Below are positions 9,013 to 19,821 of a stretch of DNA of 64,000 nt, in pieces. The notes under the pieces were generated by a model. It was given only the letters and a program-made list of their open reading frames with translations, ran no database searches and was not told where the DNA came from. The stretch lies in assembly GCF_000014745.1 (NCBI RefSeq), contig NC_008347.1:2186001-2250000 (forward strand), given 5' to 3'. The stretch's first letter is position 1. Every line of letters starts with the position of its first letter. Origin of the DNA: Maricaulis maris MCS10. GTDB lineage: Bacteria; Pseudomonadota; Alphaproteobacteria; Caulobacterales; Maricaulaceae. A program made the position numbers and the translations under genes.

Positions 9013-10170
9013 TCAGCCGAACAGCCCGGCCCCGCGCGCCGGCTCGGCATTGCGATGGATATGGGCACCCAGGATCAGACCGAACCCGGCCATGACTGCC
9101 AGCACGACCGTGCCACCATAGGAAATCAGCGGCAAGGGCACGCCAACCACCGGCAGAAGACGCGACACCATGCCGATATTGATGAAGACATAGGAGGCAT
9201 AGGTTGTGATGATCCCGATCGTCATCAGGCGCAGGAAGGGGCTTTTGCAGCTGATCGCGATGATCACGCCCTGGGCCATGATCAGCGCATTGACCGCCAG
9301 CACGGCGATACCACCAACGAACCCGAACTCCTCACCCAGTGCGGTGAAGATATAGTCGGTCTGCATCTCCGGCAGATAGCCAAGCTTCGACTGTGTCCCT
9401 TCGAGAAATCCCTTCCCTGTCATCCCGCCGGACCCCAGCGTGATCATTGCCTGATTGGGGTGATAGTTGATGCCGAGCGGGTCAAAGTCCGGGTTCAGGA
9501 AGGCATGGACCCGGTCCATCTGGTATTCGGCCAGGATGTTTTCGAGGCCATAAAACCCGATCCCGATCACCCCGGCCAGTCCGACCCCGGCAACGGCCAG
9601 GATGAACCACCAGCTCAAGCCAGCCATGAAGATGACCATGACGCCGGTCGCCGCCAGCAGCAAGGTTGTGCCGAGGTCAGGCTGGCTGACAATCAGGATC
9701 GCCGGCAGACCGATGATCATCAGCGGCGGCAACAGGCCCGAAATCGTGGTGACCTTCTCGTCGGGCAGGTCGTGGTAGAAGCGAGCCAGTGCCAGTACCA
9801 GGGCCAATTTCATGATCTCTGCCGGCTGCAGGCGGATCGGCCCCAGATCGATCCAGCGCTGGGCGCCATTGATGGTGACGCCGCCGATCTCCACCAGTAC
9901 CAGCAGGACCAGCGCCCCGACATAGACCGGATAGGCCAGTCCCATCCAGAAGCGTGGCGGGAACATCGCGATGACGATCATGCCGACAAAGCCGAGCGCA
10001 AAGCGGATGGCGTGATTGATCGCCCACGGCTCCCAACTGCCACCACCCACCGAATACAGCATGCCGACACCGGCGGCGCCGAGCAGGACCAGCAACAGGA
10101 CCAGCGTCCAGTTGAGCTCCATCATCTTGTCCGGCAAACCGCGCGGGACGCTTTCACGGAAGACAGCCAT
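9013..10170 (-). CDS. rodA: rod-shape SEDS glycosyltransferase RodA (MrdB)
   Basis: 385-residue SEDS polytopic protein of the inner membrane. It polymerises lipid II into glycan strands during lateral wall growth, working with PBP2. Seen: about ten hydrophobic segments, the conserved stretch NGAQRWIDLGPIRLQPAEIMKLALV (quoted here only as landmarks NGAQRWI and QPAEIMK), and the C-terminal GVPLPLISYGGT loop typical of RodA/FtsW. The ATG overlaps the mrdA stop by one base, so translation is coupled. It is the last gene of the mreBCD-mrdA-rodA operon. The 114 bases on its far side before the NSS gene's start show no clear terminator. Confidence 0.96.
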   Translation of the reverse strand: MAVFRESVPRGLPDKMMELNWTLVLLLVLLGAAGVGMLYSVGGGSWEPWAINHAIRFALGFVGMIVIAMFPPRFWMGLAYPVYVGALVLLVLVEIGGVTINGAQRWIDLGPIRLQPAEIMKLALVLALARFYHDLPDEKVTTISGLLPPLMIIGLPAILIVSQPDLGTTLLLAATGVMVIFMAGLSWWFILAVAGVGLAGVIGIGFYGLENILAEYQMDRVHAFLNPDFDPLGINYHPNQAMITLGSGGMTGKGFLEGTQSKLGYLPEMQTDYIFTALGEEFGFVGGIAVLAVNALIMAQGVIIAISCKSPFLRLMTIGIITTYASYVFINIGMVSRLLPVVGVPLPLISYGGTVVLAVMAGFGLILGAHIHRNAEPARGAGLFG

Positions 10171-12044
10171 CAGGCGCCTCCGGAACGGGCGCGGCCGACA
10201 TCGGCGAATACACCGGCACGGCTGGACGGATCCCGGGCAACGACGCGCTGGAGAATGTCCCGCGCCGGACGGGTCGCGGCGGACGAGCCACCCCCGTGTT
10301 CAATGACAACCACACAGGCATATTTGGGCTGGTCGGCCGGAGCGTAGCACATGAAAAGACCATGATCGCGCAGCCGCCAGGGCAGGTCCGCCTGATCACG
10401 CACGCCGCTTTCGCGTTCCGCCGCCGTGATCGAATAGACCTGGGCCGTACCGGTCTTGCCCGCCATCTCGATATCGCCCAGCCCCAATCCGCCCAGCGAA
10501 TAGGACGTGCCACCGGGTTCCTCGACCACCGCCCGCAAACCGTCGCGAACGCTGGCCAGAGCCGCATCGCTGACGCCGATATGCGATGCCGGTGGCATCA
10601 TGGCATTGCGGTAGAGCGTCGGAGATACCGCACGACCGGACGCCACACGGGCCGTCATCACGGCCAGCTGCAAGGGCGACGCCGTCACATAACCCTGGCC
10701 GATCCCGGTATTGTAAGTGTCACCGGTCGACCAGCCTTCGTTATAGCGTGCGCGCTTCCAGGCCGCGTCGGGCATCGTGCCGCGGCGAACACCGGAAATT
10801 CCGATATCGAATTGCTCGCCGATGCCAAACCGCGTCGCCATCGCGTGCAGGCGGTCAATGCCGAGGCGTTCGGCGATCTCGTAGAAATAGATGTCACAGG
10901 AGGTCTTCACTGCATCGCGCAGATTGACGGGGCCATGCCCACGGCGGCGCCAGCAATGGAATTCGCGATTGCCCAGGCGCACCGAGCCCGTGCAGTTGAT
11001 ACGCTCGGTCGGAGGAATGACCTCATGTTCCAGCGCCGCTGCCGCGACGACCGCCTTGAAGGTCGAGCCGGGCGGATAGGTCCCCTGGATCGATTTCTGG
11101 AACAGCGGATTGCGGTCATTCTCGCGCAAGGCGGCGTAGTCGGCCGTGGAGATGCCGCCGACAAACAGATTCGGATCGAAACTGGGCGTCGACACCATGG
11201 CGATCAGTTCACCGGTATTGACGTCCATCACGACTGCCGACCCGCTTTCCTGTCCGAGACGCTCATGCGCGTAGCGCTGGATATCCGCATCAAGGGTCAG
11301 CACGACATCACGACCCGAGACAGGTTCGGTGGATTGTTCCGGCAGTTCGCGGATGACCCGGCCGCGGGCATTGACCTCTGTTTTCAGGGCCCCAGCCTGT
11401 CCACGCAAGTCCATCTCGCGCGCCACTTCGACCCCGGTCTTGCCGACCCGGAAACCGGGATGGCGCAACAGGCGTTCTGCATCGCGCGGATTATTGGCGA
11501 TGTCTTCGTCATTGGGCGGCTGCACATAGCCGATCACATGGGCGAAAGATGGCCCATAGGCATAGGACCGCACTTCGCCCACATCCGGTGTCACCCCGGC
11601 CAGATCGGGCGCATTGAGATTGATCGAGGCGAAGGTGTGCCAGTCGAGGTCATCCGCCACGGTGATGGCGTGGAAACTGCGCTGGCTGCGGGCCGTGCGC
11701 AGGATTCGTTCGCGCTCATAATCGCCCAGCGGCAGGAAGGGCTGGAGCCGGTCGAGCGCCGAGGCGACATCGCCCGCCTGCTCGGGCACCAACAGGACGC
11801 GATAGCTGTCGCGGTTGTCGGCAACGGCGACCCCGAACCGATCGAGGATCCGACCACGGGACGGCGGCAGGAGATTGAAATTGAACTGATTGTCCTCGGA
11901 CATCAGCCGGTAGCGCTCGGTCTCCAGCACCTGCAGGGAGTAAAGGCGCGCGCCCAGACACAGGAATGCAAGCCCGCCCGCCCCTGCCATCAGCAGGGCG
12001 CGCCGGGTGAATTTCAGATCCTGTTCCTGTCGGTCAGCACGCAT
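10170..12044 (-). CDS. mrdA: penicillin-binding protein 2 (elongasome transpeptidase)
   Basis: 624-residue class B PBP with an N-terminal membrane anchor (ALLMAGAGGLAFLCLGARLY) and a periplasmic body. Catalytic motifs are visible: SxxK as GSTFK in TYPPGSTFKAVVA, the second motif as SCD in TSCDIYFYEIAERL, and KTG in MAGKTGTAQVYS. It crosslinks peptidoglycan during cell elongation with RodA, MreC and MreB. It follows mreD after 12 bases and overlaps rodA by one base, an arrangement found in many Proteobacteria. Confidence 0.97.
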   Translation of the reverse strand: MRADRQEQDLKFTRRALLMAGAGGLAFLCLGARLYSLQVLETERYRLMSEDNQFNFNLLPPSRGRILDRFGVAVADNRDSYRVLLVPEQAGDVASALDRLQPFLPLGDYERERILRTARSQRSFHAITVADDLDWHTFASINLNAPDLAGVTPDVGEVRSYAYGPSFAHVIGYVQPPNDEDIANNPRDAERLLRHPGFRVGKTGVEVAREMDLRGQAGALKTEVNARGRVIRELPEQSTEPVSGRDVVLTLDADIQRYAHERLGQESGSAVVMDVNTGELIAMVSTPSFDPNLFVGGISTADYAALRENDRNPLFQKSIQGTYPPGSTFKAVVAAAALEHEVIPPTERINCTGSVRLGNREFHCWRRRGHGPVNLRDAVKTSCDIYFYEIAERLGIDRLHAMATRFGIGEQFDIGISGVRRGTMPDAAWKRARYNEGWSTGDTYNTGIGQGYVTASPLQLAVMTARVASGRAVSPTLYRNAMMPPASHIGVSDAALASVRDGLRAVVEEPGGTSYSLGGLGLGDIEMAGKTGTAQVYSITAAERESGVRDQADLPWRLRDHGLFMCYAPADQPKYACVVVIEHGGGSSAATRPARDILQRVVARDPSSRAGVFADVGRARSGGA

Positions 12045-12056
12045 GGAAACCTGTCA

Positions 12057-12578
12057 TCACCCCCCGATAAAGCCGGAACTTCGGGAGCGGCGGCGCCGCA
12101 AGACCAGATAGGCCGGAAGGGGGAACATCAGGATGGAGGCCACAACCTCGATCGCCAAGGGCTGGAAGTCTGCCAGTTGTTCGAGCGCAAAACTGCCAGC
12201 CGCAAAGGCGATCGCGTGGGCCAGCAGCAAGGTCGCACCGAAGCGGAGCAGAACCGGCGGCAGATCGCGCGGCATGCCGTCTTCACCGCGGAACCGGAAG
12301 ACCGAGATCGCGACCAGATAGGACAGGGCCCACACACCCATGGGCGCGCCGGTCAGCAAGTCCTGGGTCAGGCCGATCGCGAAGACGGCAATCGGCGGCA
12401 TGAATTGCGGCCGGACACCGGACCACAGGAAAATCGCCATCAGCGTCCAGGTCGGCATGATGGTCAGCCCGTCAACCAGACGCGTCGGCGAGGCCTGGAC
12501 GATCAACGCCACCAAGACAGAGGCAATACAGCCGGACGCCGCAAGCCAGGGCGAGCTTCGGTCGGTCGGTTTTCTCAT
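12057..12578 (-). CDS. mreD: rod shape-determining protein MreD
   Basis: 173-residue small membrane protein with about five hydrophobic segments, including the MreD-typical TWTLMAIFLWSGVRPQFMPP and LTQDLLTGAPMGVWALSYL. It is part of the elongasome that links cytoplasmic MreB to periplasmic MreC and the wall synthases. Sequence conservation in MreD is low, so the assignment rests on size, topology and position between mreC and mrdA. Its start overlaps the mreC stop by four bases. Confidence 0.92.
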   Translation of the reverse strand: MRKPTDRSSPWLAASGCIASVLVALIVQASPTRLVDGLTIMPTWTLMAIFLWSGVRPQFMPPIAVFAIGLTQDLLTGAPMGVWALSYLVAISVFRFRGEDGMPRDLPPVLLRFGATLLLAHAIAFAAGSFALEQLADFQPLAIEVVASILMFPLPAYLVLRRRRSRSSGFIGG

Positions 12579-13579
12579 TGCCCTGCCTCCGGCTCATCGT
12601 CTTCGGTAGCGACATCATCGGTTGCGACATCATCGACTTCGGCCCCTTCGACAGGCGTGTCGACGGCAGGGACAGGCGCGACAGCATTATCGACAATAGC
12701 AGGATCCGGCCCGACAGGGTCTTCGGCAGCCTCCTGATCGGGCGGTGTTACACGGCGATAGGGCCAGACCCAGACGAAATCGACCGGCGCCTGGTCGGAA
12801 TAGAGCCGCACACGCCAGCCACCATCGCGGGTCGCAACCGCCTCGCCGATCGGCAGGCCCCGGGGAAGGATGCCGTCATCACCGGACGAGACGATGCGGT
12901 CACCGGCTTCGATGTCAGGCGCCCGGCCAACATAGTCCAGTCGCGGAAACTCGGAATTGTCGCCCACCAGGATGGCGCGGGCATTCGACCGGTCGGCCAT
13001 GACCGGAACGCGGGAATTGAGATCTGTCAGCAAGAGGACGCGCGCTGACCGCCGCCCGGTTTCATAGACCCGGCCGACCAGGCCATAGAGGTTGATCACC
13101 GGATAGCCGTCGCTGATACCGGCATCGCTGCCGCGACCGATCAGCCGGGCGCGCACGAAGGGGCCGCGAGGATCGGCCACGGTCCAAGCCCCGATGCGGT
13201 CTTCGATCGCCGCGCTCTCGATATCGAGCGCCTCTTCATAAACTTCGATCCGGTCACGTTGGCGATAGGCGAGGTCTTCCCAGTAACGCGCCTCGATCAA
13301 TTGCTGGCGCAAGCTGGCATTTTCTTCCGCGAGCTCGCCCTGGCGGCGCCAATAGGGACCGATATTCTTGATGCCGCGCAGGGGCTGGGCAGCGAGGTCG
13401 AGCAAAGGCGCCGACACATCGGTGAAGCCGGCGCGAAAACTGGCGAAGGGCGCGGATCGGGACCCCGGCCGGTCGAAGGCGATCAGCGCGCCGGAAACGA
13501 CCAGAAGGGCAATGAACAGCGTCCGCGAAAAGCGTACGCCGTGCTCACCATCCTGTCGTGTTGAGCGTCGCGACGCCAA
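12575..13579 (-). CDS. mreC: rod shape-determining protein MreC
   Basis: 334 residues: one N-terminal membrane segment (LFIALLVVSGALIAF), a coiled-coil stretch around residues 60-100 (GELAEENASLRQQLIEARYW), then the beta-rich MreC core with GDRIVSSGDDGILPRGLPIG. MreC is the periplasmic scaffold of the elongasome and activates PBP2/RodA. After the core the last 60 or so residues are low-complexity and acidic (repeats of DDVATDDVATEDDEPE), longer than in E. coli and probably disordered. It sits 36 bases downstream of mreB and overlaps mreD by 4 bases. Confidence 0.95.
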   Translation of the reverse strand: MASRRSTRQDGEHGVRFSRTLFIALLVVSGALIAFDRPGSRSAPFASFRAGFTDVSAPLLDLAAQPLRGIKNIGPYWRRQGELAEENASLRQQLIEARYWEDLAYRQRDRIEVYEEALDIESAAIEDRIGAWTVADPRGPFVRARLIGRGSDAGISDGYPVINLYGLVGRVYETGRRSARVLLLTDLNSRVPVMADRSNARAILVGDNSEFPRLDYVGRAPDIEAGDRIVSSGDDGILPRGLPIGEAVATRDGGWRVRLYSDQAPVDFVWVWPYRRVTPPDQEAAEDPVGPDPAIVDNAVAPVPAVDTPVEGAEVDDVATDDVATEDDEPEAGQ

Positions 13580-13615
13580 CGCCTCACTCCTTCTCCACCG
13601 TTGCGATGGTGGAGA

Positions 13616-15563
<1,948 letters not shown>

Positions 15564-15626
15564 TGCGAAGCAGGCTCGATCAAAGCGTCAGGGCGCCTAA
15601 CTAAGCACGCTTTGCACGACGGGCAA

Positions 15627-16151
15627 TCACGCAGCGCCGTTTTCATCGACGACCGGATGGCCAGCCATGTCGACCGCTTCACCGGACGCGATGGCGGCCA
15701 GTTTCGCGCGCTGGATTGCAAGAACACCCAATTGTTCGTCGAGCACCTTGAGAATATCGCGTGCTTCATCCTGGTCGATGCGGCCGGGCGACTTCTCGGT
15801 CTCGCTCAGGCTCTCCATGATCGCGGAAATATTGCGGGCATTGCGACGGCTGGCCTCGCCAGCCAGGGCCAGCCAGTTGGCATCGTCGGCTTTCTCGATC
15901 GGCAGGAAAAGTCCCCCGGCCAGGGCGGCCAGATGCTGGGCAGCAGCGGTCGCTCCGGACTCGGTCAGCTTGGCGATCCGGGCGTAGGATATCTCATTGG
16001 TCGAATCCGGATCGGCCAGCGCATAGACGCGGGTGCGGCTCAGATCGAGCAATTCCATGACCGTCGGAATGCCGCCCGCTTCCTCGAATACCCGCGCAAC
16101 AACTTCCTTGGGTTCGCCGTAGCGCCGAACTTTGACCGGATTGAATGACAT
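15627..16151 (-). CDS. small putative DNA-binding regulator, phage CII-like helix-turn-helix
   Basis: 174 residues. The first 70 residues contain a helix-turn-helix-like block (GGIPTVMELLDLSRTRVYAL followed by ISYARIAKLTESG) reminiscent of phage regulatory CII-type proteins of Proteobacteria. The C-terminal half is helical and charged. No phage genes lie nearby, so this is probably a chromosomal regulator rather than prophage. The ATG at 16151 is preferred over a start 15 bases upstream because conservation appears to begin there. It lies between ilvC and the TVP38-type gene on the same strand. Function is not known; the DNA-binding assignment is an inference from pattern. Confidence 0.6.
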   Translation of the reverse strand: MSFNPVKVRRYGEPKEVVARVFEEAGGIPTVMELLDLSRTRVYALADPDSTNEISYARIAKLTESGATAAAQHLAALAGGLFLPIEKADDANWLALAGEASRRNARNISAIMESLSETEKSPGRIDQDEARDILKVLDEQLGVLAIQRAKLAAIASGEAVDMAGHPVVDENGAA

Positions 16152-16213
16152 TCCACGCCCCCGCACGCGATTCTCGATTGAATATGTCTATTACAGGTGG
16201 CGCGGCAAGTTGG

Positions 16214-17218
16214 CTATTTCGTGGCACCGTAAATCCGGTCGCGCAATTCAGCGCCGACGGTTTCGATGCGCAAGGCCCGATCTGCGGCGCGGTCAGCGAC
16301 CATCGCGTCGCCAGCCTCATATGTTTCGACCCATTTCCGGGCGAAGCGGTCACTCTCAATATCCGCCATGGCCTCATCGAAAACGCGCTTCAGTTCCGGA
16401 CCGGCAATCTTGTCCTCGATCTGGCGGGCACCGAATTCCGCCGTGTCGGATATTGCCTCATACATGCCGGCAATACCGCGCGCCTGGATCAGGTCCGCGA
16501 GATATTTGATCTCGTGAACGCAGTCGATATAGGCCATGCGCTCACTGACACCGGCGGCCACCAGGCGCTCGAAACTGGCCTTGGCCAGGGCGACCATCCC
16601 GCCGACCAGAACGACCTGCTCGCCAAACAGGTCAGACACGGTTTCCTCGCGAAAACTGGTCGGGAAGATCCCGACTTCGCCGGATCCGATCGCCGCCAGA
16701 TAGGCCAGGGCCAGCTCCCGCGCCTGCCCCGACGCGTCCTGGTGCACGGCCCAGAAACCGATCAATCCCCGGCCCTTCTCGAACTCCTCGCGCACCGCGC
16801 CGCCCGGCCCCTTGGCGGCCGCCAGGATCACATCGGCATCGGCGGGTGGCCTGATCAGGTCGTAATGGATGGAAAACCCATGACAGACGATCAGGGCCTG
16901 CCCCGGCTTTCTGTGGGGCAGGATCGCCTCCTCCCAGATCAGCCGATGCGCCTCGTCAGCGGCCAGCAGGGAGATCGCATCGGCCCAGGCCGCCGCCTCG
17001 GGCAGTGACACCACCTCGAACCCGTCCGCCTCGGCCTTGATGCGCGAGGGCGAAGTCTCGCGCAGAGCGATACGGATATGGGCAACCCCGCTATCGCGAA
17101 GGCACAAGGCATGGGAGCGGCCATGATTGCCATATCCGACGATCGCCAGGCGGCATGACCGGATCGGCGCGAGATCAATGTCCCGTGTGTAAAGTGGTTC
17201 GTCCATTTCATCCGTCAT
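16214..17218 (-). CDS. ilvC: ketol-acid reductoisomerase (class I), divergent
   Basis: 334 residues, class I KARI length. KARI isomerises and reduces acetolactate or acetohydroxybutyrate in valine, leucine and isoleucine synthesis, using NAD(P)H and Mg2+. Seen: Rossmann motif IVGYGNHGRSHALCLRDSG near residue 28, the Mg-binding acidic pair in SDLFGEQVVLVGG (Asp and Glu), and the helical-domain Glu in YIDCVHEIKYLADLI followed by ISDTAEFGA. The substrate-loop motif, usually PKGPGHTVR, reads AKGPGGAVR, so the usual His is Gly. No other ilv gene is in the window. The next gene upstream is miaA. Fold and catalytic acids support the assignment; the altered loop leaves some doubt about substrate. Confidence 0.85.
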   Translation of the reverse strand: MTDEMDEPLYTRDIDLAPIRSCRLAIVGYGNHGRSHALCLRDSGVAHIRIALRETSPSRIKAEADGFEVVSLPEAAAWADAISLLAADEAHRLIWEEAILPHRKPGQALIVCHGFSIHYDLIRPPADADVILAAAKGPGGAVREEFEKGRGLIGFWAVHQDASGQARELALAYLAAIGSGEVGIFPTSFREETVSDLFGEQVVLVGGMVALAKASFERLVAAGVSERMAYIDCVHEIKYLADLIQARGIAGMYEAISDTAEFGARQIEDKIAGPELKRVFDEAMADIESDRFARKWVETYEAGDAMVADRAADRALRIETVGAELRDRIYGATK

Positions 17219-17301
17219 TTCGCGACTCGCTCCCGGGCTGGATTGGGGGTGATAAGGCGGATCATCAACGGGCCTGTCCAGCCATCGGGCAGGTCAATGC
17301 C

Positions 17302-18228
17302 CTAACCAGGCGGCTGATCAAGGATATCGGCCAGGGCGCTGATCGCCGCCTCGCTGTCGAGCGTTCCGATACGCGACCAGCTGGCCGCCTGATTGCGAAA
17401 CCAGGTCCCCTGCCGCTTGGCATAGCGGCGGCTGTCACGCTTGGCGTTGTCCCTGGCCTCGTCCAGCGACATCTCACCGCGCAGGTGGGCGATCAGGGGC
17501 GGCACGCCGAGCGCCTTGCTGGCCGGCAGGTCCGGATCGAGATCGCGCTGCATGAAAGCCGCCACCTCATCAAGCGCGCCGGCCTCCAGCATGTGCTCGA
17601 AGCGCTGATCGATCCGGCGATAGAGGGCCTCCCGATCGGGCTCGATGACAATGCCGCGCCACGCTGCAGGTTCGAGCGGCGGCACGGTGTCGGCCTGGAA
17701 AACACTCAAGGCGGTCCCGGTTTCAAAACCCACTTCGACGATCCGTAACAGACGTTGGCGGTCTGCCGCGTCGACGCGATTGGTCGCGACCGGGTCCAAG
17801 CGCAAGGCTTCAGCGCGCAGGCCGGCCAGACCGTCGGCGTCGAGCAAGGCCGCCGCGCGGGCCCGGGCCGCGTCACCGATCTCGGGAACCGGTGCCAGAC
17901 CGCGCGTCAGGGCATTGAAATACAACCCCGTTCCACCAACCAGGATGGGCACATTCCCGCGACCCCGAATGTCGGAAATCAGGGCCAGCACATCGCTGGT
18001 CCACTGGCCGACCGAATAGCGGATGGCCGGATCAATACTGCCAAACAGATGGTGCGGCGCCCGGGCGCGCTCGGCGGCGTCAGGCTGCGCGGTGATCAGC
18101 GGCAGACCGGCATAGACCTGCATCGAGTCGGCATTGATGATCTCTCCACCGACGCGCTCCGCTGCCGCCAGTGAGAGCGCGGTCTTGCCGGCGGCCGTCG
18201 GGCCTGCAATCAGCAGGCAGGGCGTCAC
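17302..18228 (-). CDS. miaA: tRNA dimethylallyltransferase
   Basis: 308 residues. MiaA transfers a dimethylallyl group to N6 of A37 in tRNAs reading UNN codons. Seen: P-loop GPTAAGKTALS at residue 8, NADSMQVYAGLPLIT (DSxQ substrate motif) and LVGGTGLYFNALTRGLA, all standard. GTG start at 18228 overlaps the stop of the upstream protease gene by 4 bases (GTGA), so expression is coupled. In many other proteobacteria miaA neighbours hfq and hflX; here it follows a DegP-type protease downstream of hflKC. Confidence 0.96.
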   Translation of the reverse strand: MTPCLLIAGPTAAGKTALSLAAAERVGGEIINADSMQVYAGLPLITAQPDAAERARAPHHLFGSIDPAIRYSVGQWTSDVLALISDIRGRGNVPILVGGTGLYFNALTRGLAPVPEIGDAARARAAALLDADGLAGLRAEALRLDPVATNRVDAADRQRLLRIVEVGFETGTALSVFQADTVPPLEPAAWRGIVIEPDREALYRRIDQRFEHMLEAGALDEVAAFMQRDLDPDLPASKALGVPPLIAHLRGEMSLDEARDNAKRDSRRYAKRQGTWFRNQAASWSRIGTLDSEAAISALADILDQPPG

Positions 18229-19604
18229 GACCGGATCGATTGCAGCACATACTGGCCGCCGCGATTGATCTGGAAGCGCACCGGCCCATTGCCCTGCCCC
18301 TCAACGATCTCCCGGATGGCGGCAATGCTGTCGACGCGCGTGAACTCGACTTCCTCGATGACATCACCCGGACGAACCTTGCCGGACGCGTCACTGGTCT
18401 GGTCAACCTCGGTCACCAGAACCCCCTCGGCATCCGGATGGACCCGGAAACGGCGGCGGGAGGCGGCGTCCAGCGTGCCGAATGTCATGCCCATCACGGT
18501 ATTGCCGCTGCCCGTCACCGGTGCGACCACTGCGGCATTGGCTGTCTCGCCTTCGCCGTCGGCATCGTCCTCGGCCAGGTTGCCAACGGTGATATTAATC
18601 GTCATCGGCCGGTCACGGCGGATGATGTCGAGCTCGATCTCGCGGCCGATCTCGGTTTCGGCGACCATGCGCGGGAAGGAACGGCTGTCACGGACCCGGC
18701 GGCCATCAAAGGCCAGCACCAGATCCCCGGTCCGGATACCACTATCCGCCGCCGGACCATCCTCCTCGATGCGCGAGACAATGGCGCCATAGGGCGTCGC
18801 CAGTTCAAAGCTTTCGGCCAGTTCCGGCGTCACGCGCTGGACCGACACGCCAAGCCAGCCGCGACGGGTCTCACCGAACTCGACCAGCTGGTTGACGACC
18901 ACATTGGCCAGGTTGGACGGGATGGAGAGCGAAATGCCGACACTGGCCCCGGTCGGTGACAGGATCAGCGTGTTCACGCCGACCACTTCGCCATCCATGT
19001 TGAACAACGGACCGCCGGAATTGCCGGTATTGATGGCAACATCGGTCTGGATATAGTCGTCATAGCGACCACCCGCCTCGCGGCCCCGGGCTGAGACGAC
19101 GCCGGCGGTCAGCGTGCCGCCCAGTCCGAACGGATTGCCGATCGCAATCACCCAGTCGCCGACCCGTGCCGCATCGCTGTCGCCAAAGGCGACGAAGGGC
19201 ATGGGCTCATTGACCTCCATGCGCAGGACGGCGAGGTCAGTGACACTGTCGATGCCGACCACTTCGGCGCGGAAGACGCGACCATCCGGCAGCGACACCT
19301 CAACCTCGTCAGCCCCGTCGATGACGTGATTATTGGTCACCACCAGGCCGGAGGCGTCGATGATGAAGCCCGAACCAAGCGAGTTGGCGATCCGCGGCGC
19401 CGAGCCGAAAATATCGTTGAAGCGTTCCAGCGGCGAACCCTCCGGGAATTCCGGCAGACCGTCCTCGCTGTCGAGCCGCTGGGCGGCCGAAATATTCACC
19501 ACAGCCGGCGACAGGCGCTCGGCCAGATCGGCGAAACCATCCGGATGAGCCTGGCTGACCGGTGTCGCCACCAGGAAGAGGATGAGAACTAGGAAACGCT
19601 GCAT
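18225..19604 (-). CDS. periplasmic DegP/HtrA-type serine protease with two PDZ domains
   Basis: 459 residues from an ATG at 19604. N-terminal signal peptide (FLVLILFLVATPVSQA) exports it to the periplasm. Catalytic triad visible: His in VVTNNHVIDGADE, Asp in VTDLAVLRME, Ser in NTGNSGGPLF. First PDZ starts at RRGWLGVSVQRV; a second, weaker PDZ-like region near the C-terminus contains EGVLVTEVDQTS. This is the Do/DegQ quality-control protease that degrades misfolded envelope proteins. An in-frame ATG-less extension upstream to 19718 has no signal peptide and is rejected. It lies downstream of hflKC behind a terminator, consistent with the envelope protein quality theme of this cluster. Confidence 0.93.
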   Translation of the reverse strand: MQRFLVLILFLVATPVSQAHPDGFADLAERLSPAVVNISAAQRLDSEDGLPEFPEGSPLERFNDIFGSAPRIANSLGSGFIIDASGLVVTNNHVIDGADEVEVSLPDGRVFRAEVVGIDSVTDLAVLRMEVNEPMPFVAFGDSDAARVGDWVIAIGNPFGLGGTLTAGVVSARGREAGGRYDDYIQTDVAINTGNSGGPLFNMDGEVVGVNTLILSPTGASVGISLSIPSNLANVVVNQLVEFGETRRGWLGVSVQRVTPELAESFELATPYGAIVSRIEEDGPAADSGIRTGDLVLAFDGRRVRDSRSFPRMVAETEIGREIELDIIRRDRPMTINITVGNLAEDDADGEGETANAAVVAPVTGSGNTVMGMTFGTLDAASRRRFRVHPDAEGVLVTEVDQTSDASGKVRPGDVIEEVEFTRVDSIAAIREIVEGQGNGPVRFQINRGGQYVLQSIRS

Positions 19605-19760
19605 CGAAATCCGCCGTCTTGAAAGAGTGGCCCTGTCATGGGTCGGGCTGTGTGCAAATTCTGGTCCGTCAACGTGAATACCGCCTTGCGCGGGTCGGCG
19701 GCAACCGCACTGACACAATCGTCATGCGAATGACCGGCCTGTCACGCCTATCGCGGACCG

Positions 19761-19802
19761 AAACGAAAAGGGCCCGGCCCGCTATCGCGGAGCCGGGCCC
19801 CT
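19761..19802 (-). terminator. rho-independent terminator after hflC
   Basis: Perfect 9-bp stem GGGCCCGGC (19770-19778) / GCCGGGCCC (19792-19800) with a 13-base loop. Read on the minus strand it is followed by TTTTCG. It lies 20 bases beyond the hflC stop and separates hflKC from the DegP-type gene. Confidence 0.85.
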
Positions 19803-19821
19803 GTCATTCCGATGTCGGCCG

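Noticed and set aside
10296-12737. 813-codon open frame antisense to mrdA and mreD
   Set aside because: Antisense shadow of two secure genes; no domain signal.
15627-16151. Prophage remnant, based on the CII-like regulator
   Set aside because: No integrase, structural or lysis genes nearby; flanked by core genes with normal composition.
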